Below are positions 7,536 through 15,413 of a DNA stretch of 64,000 nt, one piece after another. The notes beneath the pieces are model-generated. The model was not told where the DNA came from and did not search any database. It saw only the letters and a list, made by a program, of their open reading frames with translations. The number at the start of each line of letters is the position of its first letter. The stretch's first letter is position 1. Source of the stretch: Nocardioides solisilvae (GTDB lineage: Bacteria; Actinomycetota; Actinomycetes; Propionibacteriales; Nocardioidaceae); assembly GCF_003194625.1 (NCBI RefSeq), contig NZ_QHKX01000001.1, positions 372,001 to 436,000 of the forward strand, read 5' to 3'. The position numbers and the translations under genes were made by a program.

Positions 7536-8468
7536 ATGACCAGCGAGCAACCCCCGAGCGAGGTGACCCGCGCCCGCACCGCACGGGAGGCGGCGCGGCT
7601 CTACGACCGCGGCCGCCCCGGCTACCCGCAGGAGTCCTCCGACTGGCTGGTGGGCGGTCAGGCCCGGACCGTCCTGGAGCTGGGCGCCGGCACCGGACAG
7701 CTGACCCGGCACCTGGTCGCGGCGGGCCACGACGTGCTGGCGACCGACGCGGAGCCGGCCATGCTGGAGGTGCTGTCGGAGCGGGTGCCCGGGGTCCGCA
7801 CCCTCGTCGCCCGCGCCGAGGAGCCCTGCGTGCCCGACCGGTCGGTCGACGTGGTCGTCGTCGCCGCGGCCTTCCACCGCTTCGACCCCGAGGAGGCGCT
7901 GCCCACCATCGCGCGGGCCCTGCGCCCGGGCGGCCACCTCGCGCTGGTCTGGAACGAGCGGGACACCCGGATCCCCTGGGTACGGCGCCTCGGCCGGCTG
8001 CTGGACGGCCCGCCCGAGGAGCGGGAGCCGCTGCGCGACGTGCTCGTGCGCAGCCCGCTCTTCAGCTTCGTGGAGGAGAAGACCTTCAAGGCGTGGCAGG
8101 ACGTCAACGCCGAGACCGTCCGCCACCTCGTGCTCTCCCACTCCCACGTCGCGGGGCTGCCGCCCGAGGAGCAGGAGGACGTCGTCGCCGACGTCCGTGA
8201 CCTGTACGCCGAGTACGGCCGCGGCATGGACGGCATGCAGCTGCCGCACCTCGTCCGCTGCCTGCGCACCCAGGTGGTCCATCAGCCCGGCCTCTTCGGC
8301 GAGGGGGCGGAGCCGACCCCCGAGCCCCCGGCGACGGGGGCGGCCGGGGAGCCCGACTCGGGGGACGACGCGGGGGACGACGCGGAGGCGGCCCGGCGCG
8401 CCCGCAGCCGGGAGCGGTTCCTCTCAGACGGCACCGACACCGACATGCTGCTCATCGACTTCCGCTGA
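7536..8468 (+). CDS. class I SAM-dependent methyltransferase
   Basis: The 310-residue protein has the Rossmann SAM motif VLELGAGTGQLTRHL (about 48-62), the acidic residue of motif II in VLATDAEPAML, and VVVVAAAFHRFD. This fits the methyltransferase domain 11 family of small-molecule enzymes; the substrate is unknown. A low-complexity acidic stretch (about 260-290, GDDAGDDAEAA) precedes the C-terminus. It is divergent from the Fic-like gene with almost no intergenic space. Confidence 0.85.
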   Translation: MTSEQPPSEVTRARTAREAARLYDRGRPGYPQESSDWLVGGQARTVLELGAGTGQLTRHLVAAGHDVLATDAEPAMLEVLSERVPGVRTLVARAEEPCVPDRSVDVVVVAAAFHRFDPEEALPTIARALRPGGHLALVWNERDTRIPWVRRLGRLLDGPPEEREPLRDVLVRSPLFSFVEEKTFKAWQDVNAETVRHLVLSHSHVAGLPPEEQEDVVADVRDLYAEYGRGMDGMQLPHLVRCLRTQVVHQPGLFGEGAEPTPEPPATGAAGEPDSGDDAGDDAEAARRARSRERFLSDGTDTDMLLIDFR

Positions 8469-8561
8469 GGTCGGCGCGGTCGGTCCCGTCCGGGAGGTTT
8501 GGCTGTCGGCGGATCGCGGCAGGATGACGCGCACGTGCTCGGGTCACCAGGGAGAGAAGCC

Positions 8562-9890
8562 ATGCGCCACCACCAGTCCGCTAGCAGGTCCGCTAGCAGG
8601 TCCGCTCGCAGGATCGCCGCCGTCCTGACCGCCGGGAGCCTCGGGGCGACCACCCTCGCGGTGCTCGCCCTCGCGGGGCCCGCCCAGGCCGCCGCCACCT
8701 GCCGGGGCGCCACCACCACGATCCTCGGCACGCCGGGGGTCCCCCTGACCGGCACGCCCGGCAACGACGTCGTGGTCACCAACGGCGCGACCGTGGTGAG
8801 CACGCTCGGCGGCGACGACGTGGTCTGCGTGACCGGCGGGACGGCGTACGTCGACACCGCGACCGGCGCCGACGTCGTCGACTCCGTGAGCGCGGGCGGG
8901 GCGCCCGTGAGCGCCTGGCTCGGCCCGGGCGCCGACCAGTTCCACGGCGGCGACGGGGCCGACACCGTCGGCACCCACGCCGAGGAGCTGGTCCCCGACA
9001 CCGACGCCGACACGATCCTCACCGGGGGCGGCGACGACACCGTCCGCTCCGGCACGGCCGGGGAGGACAACGACGACGTGGTCGACCTGGGCGACGGCAA
9101 CGACCGGCTGGTGCTGCGCGGCGTCAGCGCGGGGAAGGCCACCGCGGTCTCGGGCGGACGCAACAGCGACGTCCTCGACCTCGACCTCTCCGGCAGCGCA
9201 CCGTGGTGGCTCGACAACACCAAGGGGCTGCTCAACCGCGCGAAGAAGCGGCAGCACGACTTCACCGCCTTCGAGCGGTTCGAGGTGCTGCCCACCACCG
9301 GCCGCTTCACCTTCCTCGGCAGCCCCAGCAACGAGCGGCTCGTCTACGTCCACCCCGCCGGCGGGCCGGTGGGCGAGGTGGTCGTGGCGATGGGGCCGGG
9401 CAACGACGAGGTGGTCGCCCCGCCCCAGGCCCCCGCGACGAGCCGGTACGACGCGGGCGACGGCCGCGACGAGCTCAGCCTGCTCTCCCCCGGCGACCGG
9501 CTCACCGTCGACCTCAGCCTCGGTCGCGTCTTCCGCGGCGGCCGGCAGCGCGGCGGCCAGACCGCGTCGCTGGCCGGCTTCGACGACGTGACGCTGGTGG
9601 CCCGCAACGCCACCGCCAAGGGCGACGACAGCGCCAACCGCCTCGTGGTCGGCGGCTGCACCGTGCGGGCCTACGGCCTCGGGGGCCGCGACCTGCTGCG
9701 CCGGCTCGACGACGAGACCCTCGACTGCCGCAAGCGGGCCAAGCTGCTCGGCGGGGCGGGGCCCGACCGGCTGGTGGGCGGGGTCGGGCGCGACAAGCTT
9801 TTCGGCGGGCCCGGGCGGGACCGCGGCGACGGCGGCGCGGGGCGGGACGTCTGCCGCACCGAGAAGCGGAAGGCGTGCGAACGCCGGTAA
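8562..9890 (+). CDS. secreted RTX-like calcium-binding repeat protein
   Basis: The 442-residue protein has a long Arg/Ser-rich N-region, a hydrophobic core and an AQAAA signal cleavage site near residues 43-47. The mature part is rich in GxxGxD-type nonapeptides such as GGDDVV, GGDGADTV, GGGDDTV and, near the end, GGAGPDRL, GGVGRDKL, GGPGRDR and GGAGRDV. These are hemolysin-type calcium-binding turns. GGGAGAGAAG precedes the ATG. The N-region is coded by three copies of a 12-nt repeat. No protease or lipase domain is visible, so the role is likely a surface or matrix protein. Confidence 0.75.
   Translation: MRHHQSASRSASRSARRIAAVLTAGSLGATTLAVLALAGPAQAAATCRGATTTILGTPGVPLTGTPGNDVVVTNGATVVSTLGGDDVVCVTGGTAYVDTATGADVVDSVSAGGAPVSAWLGPGADQFHGGDGADTVGTHAEELVPDTDADTILTGGGDDTVRSGTAGEDNDDVVDLGDGNDRLVLRGVSAGKATAVSGGRNSDVLDLDLSGSAPWWLDNTKGLLNRAKKRQHDFTAFERFEVLPTTGRFTFLGSPSNERLVYVHPAGGPVGEVVVAMGPGNDEVVAPPQAPATSRYDAGDGRDELSLLSPGDRLTVDLSLGRVFRGGRQRGGQTASLAGFDDVTLVARNATAKGDDSANRLVVGGCTVRAYGLGGRDLLRRLDDETLDCRKRAKLLGGAGPDRLVGGVGRDKLFGGPGRDRGDGGAGRDVCRTEKRKACERR
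8577..8612 (+). repeat. three 12-nt tandem repeats in a signal-peptide region
   Basis: TCCGCTAGCAGG occurs twice (8577-8588, 8589-8600), followed by a third copy with one change (8601-8612). It is in frame and encodes SASRSASRSARR-like residues of the signal peptide N-region, so gain or loss of a unit would keep the frame. Confidence 0.85.
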
Positions 9891-9901
9891 CCTGCGTCAC
9901 A
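9886..9901 (+). promoter_or_regulatory. weak Crp-like site over the lytS start
   Basis: GGTAA-N6-TCACA matches 8 of 10 conserved positions of the Crp consensus TGTGA-N6-TCACA. It overlaps the -10 hexamer and start codon of the kinase gene, where binding would repress. Confidence 0.25.
9888..9893 (+). promoter_or_regulatory. candidate -10 of leaderless lytS gene
   Basis: TAACCT, 7 nt before ATG 9901. Its TAA is the stop codon of the RTX-like gene. Confidence 0.4.
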
Positions 9902-11025
9902 TGAGCGCCTGGCCGGGGTTCCTGCGACGCACGCCGCTGGGCACCGAGGCCGACCGCGCCACCTTCCACACGCTGCACACCGCGTCGCTGGCCTCGCCCG
10001 CGCTGCGGCAGGGGCTGACCGGGGCGAGCGCGGCCCAGGCGGTGCCCCACCTGCGGGCGCTCCTGGGCTCCCCCGCGGTCGCCCTCACCGACACGGCGGG
10101 GCTGCTGGCCTGGGACGGCGACGGGAGCCACCACGCCGGCCACGTCCCGGCCCTCATCGGCCCCGCCGTCGAGCACGGCAGCACCCGGACCGCCGACGCC
10201 TCCGACCTCCCCTGCGAGGACCCGACCTGTCCGGTGCGGCACGCCATCGCGACCCCGCTCGTGGTGGAGGACCGGATCGTGGGGGTGCTGATGGCGTTCG
10301 CACCCCAGCCGTCGGCCGGCCTGGTGCTGGCCACGCACGAGGTCGCCCAGTGGGTCAGCGGGCAGCTGGAGCTCGCCGAGCTGGACGCGCAGCGGACCCG
10401 GGCGATGGAGGCGGAGGTGCGCGCCCTGCGGGCCCAGATCAGCCCGCACTTCATCTACAACTCGCTCGGCGCGATCGCCAGCTTCGTCCGCACCGACCCC
10501 GACCGGGCGCGCGAGCTGCTGCTGGAGTTCGCCGACTTCACCCGCTACTCCTTCCGCTCCCACGGCGAGTTCACGACGCTCGCCGAGGAGCTGCGCTCGA
10601 TCGAGCGCTACCTGATCCTGGAGCAGGCGCGGTTCGGCGACCGGCTCCGGGTCACGCTGCAGGTGGCGCCCGAGGTGCTCCCCGTGACCGTGCCGTTCCT
10701 GTGCATCCAGCCGCTGGCCGAGAACGCCGTCCGGCACGGGCTGGGCGCCCTCGACGGCGTCGGGCGGCTGAGCATCGTCGCCCGCGACCTCGACCACGAG
10801 TGCCTCATCGAGGTCGAGGACAACGGCGTCGGCGAGGACCCCGAGCGGGTGCGCCGCGCGCTGGCCGGCGACGGCAGCCTCGACTCGGTGGGCCTGGGCA
10901 ACGTCGACGCCCGGCTGCGCAACGCCTTCGGGGACGACTACGGCCTGGTGGTGGAGACCGCGCCCGGGGCCGGCACCAAGGTGATCGTCCGGGTCCCCAA
11001 GTTCGCCCCCGGGGTGCACGCGTGA
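9901..11025 (+). CDS. LytS-type sensor histidine kinase
   Basis: The 374-residue kinase has an N-terminal GAF-like domain (about 15-155, with C105 and C110 close together), the phosphoacceptor box QISPHFIYNS with H183, and the N-box ENAVRHG (274-280) of the LytS/His_kinase family. It has no membrane segments, so it probably senses a cytoplasmic ligand. It is coupled by GTGA to a LytTR regulator and then to a transporter, resembling BtsS/YpdA pyruvate-sensing systems that control their neighbouring transporter. The ligand is inferred to be a small carboxylate. Confidence 0.85.
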   Translation: MSAWPGFLRRTPLGTEADRATFHTLHTASLASPALRQGLTGASAAQAVPHLRALLGSPAVALTDTAGLLAWDGDGSHHAGHVPALIGPAVEHGSTRTADASDLPCEDPTCPVRHAIATPLVVEDRIVGVLMAFAPQPSAGLVLATHEVAQWVSGQLELAELDAQRTRAMEAEVRALRAQISPHFIYNSLGAIASFVRTDPDRARELLLEFADFTRYSFRSHGEFTTLAEELRSIERYLILEQARFGDRLRVTLQVAPEVLPVTVPFLCIQPLAENAVRHGLGALDGVGRLSIVARDLDHECLIEVEDNGVGEDPERVRRALAGDGSLDSVGLGNVDARLRNAFGDDYGLVVETAPGAGTKVIVRVPKFAPGVHA

Positions 11026-11774
11026 GCGCCGTGCCGGACGAGGCGCTGGCCGTGCTGGTCGTCGACGACGAGCGCCCCGCCCTCGACGAGCTCGCCTGGC
11101 TGCTGGCCCGCGACCCCCGGGTGGGCGAGATCCGCACCTGCGACTCCGCGACCGAGGCGCTGCGGGTGCTGCGGGAGTGGGACGCCGACGTGGTGCTGCT
11201 CGACATCTCGATGCCGGGGCTCAGCGGGCTCGAGGTGGCCCAGGTGCTCGCCCGGTTCAAGGTGCCGCCCCCGATCGTCTTCGTCACCGCCCACGAGCAG
11301 CACGCCGTGGACGCCTTCGAGCTCCGGGCGGTGGACTACGTGCTCAAGCCGGTCCGCGAGGAGCGGCTGGCCGAGGCCCTGCGCCGGGTGCAGGAGCGTC
11401 GGGCGGCCGCGTCGGGTGCCGCCGCCCCCGCGGCCGGCGGCGACGAGCAGATCCCGGTCGAGCGCGGCGGGGTCACCCGCTTCGTGGCCCGCAGCACGGT
11501 CACCCACGTGGAGGCCCAGGGCGACTACGCGCGCCTGCACACCGCGGCCGGCTCCCACCTGGTCCGCACCCCCCTCTCCACCCTGGAGGCCGACTGGGCC
11601 GAGGCTGGCTTCGTGCGGGTGCACCGCTCGCTGCTGGTCTCCCTGGCCCACGTCGACGAGGTCCGGATGGACGCCGGCCGCTGCACGGTGGTGGTGGGCG
11701 GCCAGGAGCTGGCGGTCAGCCGCCGGCACACCCGTCAGCTGCGCGACCTCCTGGTCCGGCGGGCCGGCTCGTGA
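11022..11774 (+). CDS. LytTR-family response regulator
   Basis: The 250-residue regulator has a receiver domain (10-125) with acidic pocket DDE, phosphoacceptor D61 in LLDISMPG and DYVLKP, then a LytTR DNA-binding domain (about 145-245: VTHVEAQGDYARLHT, FVRVHRSLLVSL, VSRRHTRQL). The GTG start overlaps the kinase stop, and the stop overlaps the next GTG. It is likely to activate the downstream symporter genes or a distant paralogue. Confidence 0.9.
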   Translation: MSAVPDEALAVLVVDDERPALDELAWLLARDPRVGEIRTCDSATEALRVLREWDADVVLLDISMPGLSGLEVAQVLARFKVPPPIVFVTAHEQHAVDAFELRAVDYVLKPVREERLAEALRRVQERRAAASGAAAPAAGGDEQIPVERGGVTRFVARSTVTHVEAQGDYARLHTAAGSHLVRTPLSTLEADWAEAGFVRVHRSLLVSLAHVDEVRMDAGRCTVVVGGQELAVSRRHTRQLRDLLVRRAGS

Positions 11775-12166
11775 ACCACCCGCCCGAGCGGGTCCGGGTG
11801 ACCGGCCCCCCGCGCCACCACGGCACCGCCCGGCGACCGGGCACGGGCGACATCGACGCCGGCACGCGGATCGGGGCGATCCTCATGGGCAGCCTCGTCG
11901 GGGAGCAGCGGCGCCTGGCGCTGGCGACCCTGTCGCTGCTCGCGGTCAGCGTGGGCTCCCTCCCCCTGGTCTTCCACCTCTTCCCCCACCTCGCCGAGGT
12001 GCGGCTGCTCGGGGTGCCGGTGCCGTGGCTGCTGCTGGGGGTGCTGGTCTACCCCTGGCTGCTGGGGCTGGGCTGGTGGCACGTGCGCCGGGCCGAGGAG
12101 AACGAGCGCGCCTTCGCCGAGCTGGTGGCCGAGGCGATGCCCGACGAGGAGGTCGACGGGACGTGA
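11771..12166 (+). CDS. small two-TM membrane protein paired with symporter
   Basis: The 131-residue protein has two hydrophobic segments (about 48-70 and 78-100) and a soluble acidic tail. It sits directly before an SSS symporter with GTGA overlaps at both ends, as the DUF485 protein does before the second symporter (15051). It is probably the small accessory subunit of the transporter. The sequence is not obviously DUF485, so the role comes from context. Confidence 0.65.
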   Translation: MNHPPERVRVTGPPRHHGTARRPGTGDIDAGTRIGAILMGSLVGEQRRLALATLSLLAVSVGSLPLVFHLFPHLAEVRLLGVPVPWLLLGVLVYPWLLGLGWWHVRRAEENERAFAELVAEAMPDEEVDGT

Positions 12167-13689
12167 TCGACTCCTGGGCCGCCCTGGTCGGCGTGGTGCT
12201 GGTGGCGGTGACCACGCTGGCGATCGGCACCTGGGGGCTGCGCTTCTCCCGGACCACCAGCGACTTCATGGTCGCCTCCCGGACCGTGCGGCCGGGGCTC
12301 AACGCGTCGGCCATCGGCGGGGAGTACCTCTCCGCCGCGTCGTTCCTCGGGGTGGCGGCGCTCGTCCTCACCTTCGGCGCCGACATGCTCTGGTACCCCG
12401 TCGGCTGGACCGCCGGCTACCTCGTGCTGCTGGTCCTCGTCGCCGCCCCGCTGCGCCGCTCGGGGGCCTACACGCTGCCCGACTTCGCCGAGGCGAGGCT
12501 GCAGTCGCGGGGCGCCCGCGCCGTCTGCTCGGTGCTCGTGGTCGCCATCGGCTGGCTCTACCTGCTGCCCCAGTTCCAGGGCGCCGGCCTGGTGCTGCGC
12601 CAGGCGGTGGGGGCCCCGCCCTGGGTCGGCACCCTGGTCGTGAGCCTCGTCGTGCTGGCCAACGTCACCTCGGGCGGGATGCGCTCGATCACCTTCGTCC
12701 AGGCCTTCCAGTACTGGTTCAAGCTGACCGCCCTGCTGGTGCCGGCCGCCGTCCTGGTCGCGGTCTGGGTGGGCGACGGGGCCGTCAATCCGGCCGACGC
12801 CGACGGCCCGGGCAGCGCAGGGATCTGGTCGATCCCGCTCGGCGAGGGCGGGGCGCAGGGCCTCTACGTCACCTACTCGCTGATCGTGGCGACGTTCCTC
12901 GGCACCATGGGACTGCCGCACGTGGTGGTCCGCTTCTACACCAACCCCGACGGGCGCGCGGCCCGGCGCACGACGCTGGCCGTGCTCGGCCTGCTCGGCC
13001 TCTTCTACCTGCTGCCCCCCGTCTACGGGGCGCTCGGTCGGGTGTACGCCGCCGACCTCGCGGACGGCGGCGCGACCGACACGCTCGTGCTCGAGCTGCC
13101 CCGGCTGATGCTGCCGGGGGTCGGCGGCGACGTGCTGACGGGCCTGCTGACGGCGGGGGCGTTCGCCGCCTTCCTCTCCACCGCGTCGGGTCTGACCATC
13201 GCGGTCGCCGGTGTGCTGGGGCAGGACGTGACCGGGCGCCGGTACGGCGACCGCCGGCTGTCGGGCGTCACCGCCTTCCGGGTCGGCGCCGTGCTGGCCG
13301 TGGTCGTGCCGGGCGTGCTGGCGCTCGCGTCCATGGACGTGGGGGTGGCCCGGGTGGTGGGGCTGGCCTTCGCGGTGGCCGCCTCCACCTTCTGCCCGCT
13401 GCTGGTCCTGGGCATCTGGTGGCGCGACCTGACCGCCGCCGGGGCCGTCGCCGGCCTGCTGGTCGGCGGCCTGGGCTCCGGCTTCGCCGTGGCCTGGACC
13501 CTGCTCACGACGGCGACCGAGGGGTGGGCGCCGGTCCTGCTCGGCCAGCCGGCCGCCTGGAGCGTGCCGGCGGCCTTCGCCACGATGGTCGTCGTCAGCC
13601 TCGCCACCCGGGGACGCTCCCGGGTGGACGCGCGGCGCTTCATGGTCCGCCTGCACACCCCCGAGAGCCTTCCGCTGGACCGGGGCTGA
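12163..13689 (+). CDS. sodium:solute symporter (SSS), carboxylate type
   Basis: The 508-residue SSS-family permease has about 13 hydrophobic segments and ActP/MctC-like motifs: FMVASRTVRPGLNASAIGGE, LSAASFLG, FLGTMGLPHVVVRFYTNPD and AAFLSTASGLTIAVAG. Such proteins import acetate, pyruvate or similar monocarboxylates with sodium or protons. It is the fourth gene of the kinase-regulator operon. A second paralogue lies at 15413. Confidence 0.85.
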   Translation: MIDSWAALVGVVLVAVTTLAIGTWGLRFSRTTSDFMVASRTVRPGLNASAIGGEYLSAASFLGVAALVLTFGADMLWYPVGWTAGYLVLLVLVAAPLRRSGAYTLPDFAEARLQSRGARAVCSVLVVAIGWLYLLPQFQGAGLVLRQAVGAPPWVGTLVVSLVVLANVTSGGMRSITFVQAFQYWFKLTALLVPAAVLVAVWVGDGAVNPADADGPGSAGIWSIPLGEGGAQGLYVTYSLIVATFLGTMGLPHVVVRFYTNPDGRAARRTTLAVLGLLGLFYLLPPVYGALGRVYAADLADGGATDTLVLELPRLMLPGVGGDVLTGLLTAGAFAAFLSTASGLTIAVAGVLGQDVTGRRYGDRRLSGVTAFRVGAVLAVVVPGVLALASMDVGVARVVGLAFAVAASTFCPLLVLGIWWRDLTAAGAVAGLLVGGLGSGFAVAWTLLTTATEGWAPVLLGQPAAWSVPAAFATMVVVSLATRGRSRVDARRFMVRLHTPESLPLDRG

Positions 13690-13704
13690 CCGACGTCCGT
13701 CCCC

Positions 13705-13716
13705 GGGGGGGGGGGG
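13705..13716. repeat. 12-G homopolymer between convergent genes
   Basis: Twelve consecutive G lie 16 bp after the symporter stop and 4 bp before the end of the phosphatase gene. It is outside coding sequence. A tract of this length is prone to slippage and to sequencing error. Confidence 0.9.
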
Positions 13717-13719
13717 CGG

Positions 13720-14859
13720 TCACCGGGGCAGCGAGGTCGCCCAGTCGTGCTGGCCCTGGCGCGGGAGGTACTCCTGGCCGGTGGCCGTGTGCTCGAGCAG
13801 CATCAGGGCGACGTCGTCGCCGAGGAAGCCGTCCACGGCGTGCGCCGACACCGCCTCGAGGACCCGGTCCACGGCGTCGTGCACCGCGCCCGCGCGCACC
13901 ACCGGGGCCAGCGTCCGCAGGTCCAGGAAGTCCCCCGCCTCGTCTCGGGCCTCGCTCAGCCCGTCGGTGTAGAGGAGCAGCCGGTCGCCCGGCTGCCAGG
14001 TGAAGGCGTGCTGGGAGAAGCCCAGGCCCAGCCCGAGCGGGAGGTCCGCGGGGACCTCGACGAGCTCGCACGAGCCGTCGGGACGGACCAGCAGGGGCGG
14101 CGGGTGGCCGGCGCTCACCAGCACCGGGCGGTCGGCGTCGGTGGTGTCGAGGAGGACGGCGGTGACGAACTCCTCCTCGTCGAAGAAGGGCTGGAGGTAG
14201 CTGTCCATGTCCTCCGCGACGTCCCGCAGGTCGCCCTGGACGGCGGCGGCCTGCCGGAAGGCGCGGATCACCCGGGCCGCCTGCTCGATCGCCTCGATGC
14301 CCTTGCCCCGCACGTCGCCGAGGAGGAAGCGCGTGTGGTCGCGGGAGTGGTAGCAGTCGTAGAGGTCGCCGCCGATCACGGCGTCCACGACGGCCGACTG
14401 GTAGCGCGCAGCGATGTCGACGCGCCGGGCGTGGGCGGGCAGCACCGGCAGCACGGCCCGCTGCGCGACGTCGGCGAGCAGGGTGAGCCGCTGCACCTGC
14501 TGCTCGCGGCGCACCCGGAAGGCCGCCACGGCCACGGCCGCGGCGCCCATCACGGCCACGTCGAGGATCCGGACCAGGTGCTGGGCGGTGTCGGCGTTGC
14601 CGTTCCACCACCCCGACACGACGGCGGCCAGGAGGGCGGACGCCGCGAACGCGGCAGTCGCGCGGGCAGGGAGCACGGCGGCCGCCACCACCGGGGAGAG
14701 CGCGAAGAGCGGGGAGAGCGCGACCAGGTCGGACGGCGTCACGATGTCGGCCACCGCGAGCACCGCGAGGGTCAGCCCCGCCGCGGCCGCCCCCGTCCTG
14801 TCGCTGGGGACCCTCATCAGGCTCCGCTCCCTCCCCGTCGCCGGCCCTCGTGCGCACAT
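13720..14859 (-). CDS. membrane-anchored RsbU/SpoIIE-type PP2C phosphatase
   Basis: The 379-residue protein has four to five N-terminal hydrophobic segments (about 22-125) and a C-terminal SpoIIE/PP2C domain (about 140-360: VIGGDLYDC, LLGDVRGKGIEA, VLVSAGHPPPLL, LLLYTDGLSEARD, DDVALMLL). This class dephosphorylates anti-sigma-factor antagonists or related serine phosphoproteins. TACGGT lies 8 nt before ATG 14859. ATG 14817, with GGAG 4 nt before it, is an alternative start and would remove 14 residues. It is convergent with the symporter gene. Confidence 0.8.
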   Translation of the reverse strand: MCARGPATGRERSLMRVPSDRTGAAAAGLTLAVLAVADIVTPSDLVALSPLFALSPVVAAAVLPARATAAFAASALLAAVVSGWWNGNADTAQHLVRILDVAVMGAAAVAVAAFRVRREQQVQRLTLLADVAQRAVLPVLPAHARRVDIAARYQSAVVDAVIGGDLYDCYHSRDHTRFLLGDVRGKGIEAIEQAARVIRAFRQAAAVQGDLRDVAEDMDSYLQPFFDEEEFVTAVLLDTTDADRPVLVSAGHPPPLLVRPDGSCELVEVPADLPLGLGLGFSQHAFTWQPGDRLLLYTDGLSEARDEAGDFLDLRTLAPVVRAGAVHDAVDRVLEAVSAHAVDGFLGDDVALMLLEHTATGQEYLPRQGQHDWATSLPR

Positions 14860-15002
14860 CGGGGGTCACCGTAACCCGCGACCGCCCTCCGCGCGGTCCA
14901 GCGACCGCTCGTCGCGGCGTACCGACCGCTGGGCGACGCGCGCGCGCCGCTGGGCGACCCGATCCGCGCACCCCCTCGCGCGGCTCGTGTGACCTGCGCC
15001 AC

Positions 15003-15018
15003 CGTGAGTCAGATCACA
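15003..15018 (+). promoter_or_regulatory. Crp-like operator before DUF485-symporter operon
   Basis: CGTGA-GTCAGA-TCACA matches the Crp consensus TGTGA-N6-TCACA at 9 of 10 conserved positions. It lies 33 bp upstream of the GTG at 15051. A crp gene is present at 24666. Confidence 0.6.
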
Positions 15019-15050
15019 AAACTCGGGGATCACCCAGGAAGGGAGCCCAC

Positions 15051-15413
15051 GTGAGCCACCACGACCAGGCCGCGCGCCACGACCCGATCTACGACCACCT
15101 CGCCGAGCAGCCGGAGTTCGACCGGCTGCGCCACCAGTACCGCCGCTTCATCGTCCCCGCCACCGTCGGCTTCATGAGCTGGTACGCGCTGTACGTGGTG
15201 ATGTCGATGTTCGCCCCCGGCTTCATGAACACGGTGCTGTTCGGCAACATCAACGTGGCGCTCGTCTTCGGGCTGCTGCAGTTCGTCACGACCTTCGGGA
15301 TCGCCTACCTCTACAGCCAGTACTCCAACAAGCACCTCGACCCGCTGGCCCGCCAGCTCAACGAGACGTTCGAGGCCGACCGGGCCAAGCGCCGCGAGGG
15401 GGGCGACCTCTGA
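15051..15413 (+). CDS. DUF485 small membrane protein
   Basis: The 120-residue protein has two membrane segments (about 38-60 and 70-92) and the DUF485 pattern [23 protein letters not shown]485 (YjcH-like) proteins precede acetate/cation symporters. AGGAAGGGAG lies 5 nt before the GTG. Its TGA overlaps the ATG of the symporter (TGATG). A Crp-like site lies upstream. Confidence 0.9.
   Translation: MSHHDQAARHDPIYDHLAEQPEFDRLRHQYRRFIVPATVGFMSWYALYVVMSMFAPGFMNTVLFGNINVALVFGLLQFVTTFGIAYLYSQYSNKHLDPLARQLNETFEADRAKRREGGDL

Noticed and set aside
8577..8612. CRISPR-like repeat
   Set aside because: Contiguous 12-nt units without spacers inside a coding region; no cas genes in the window.
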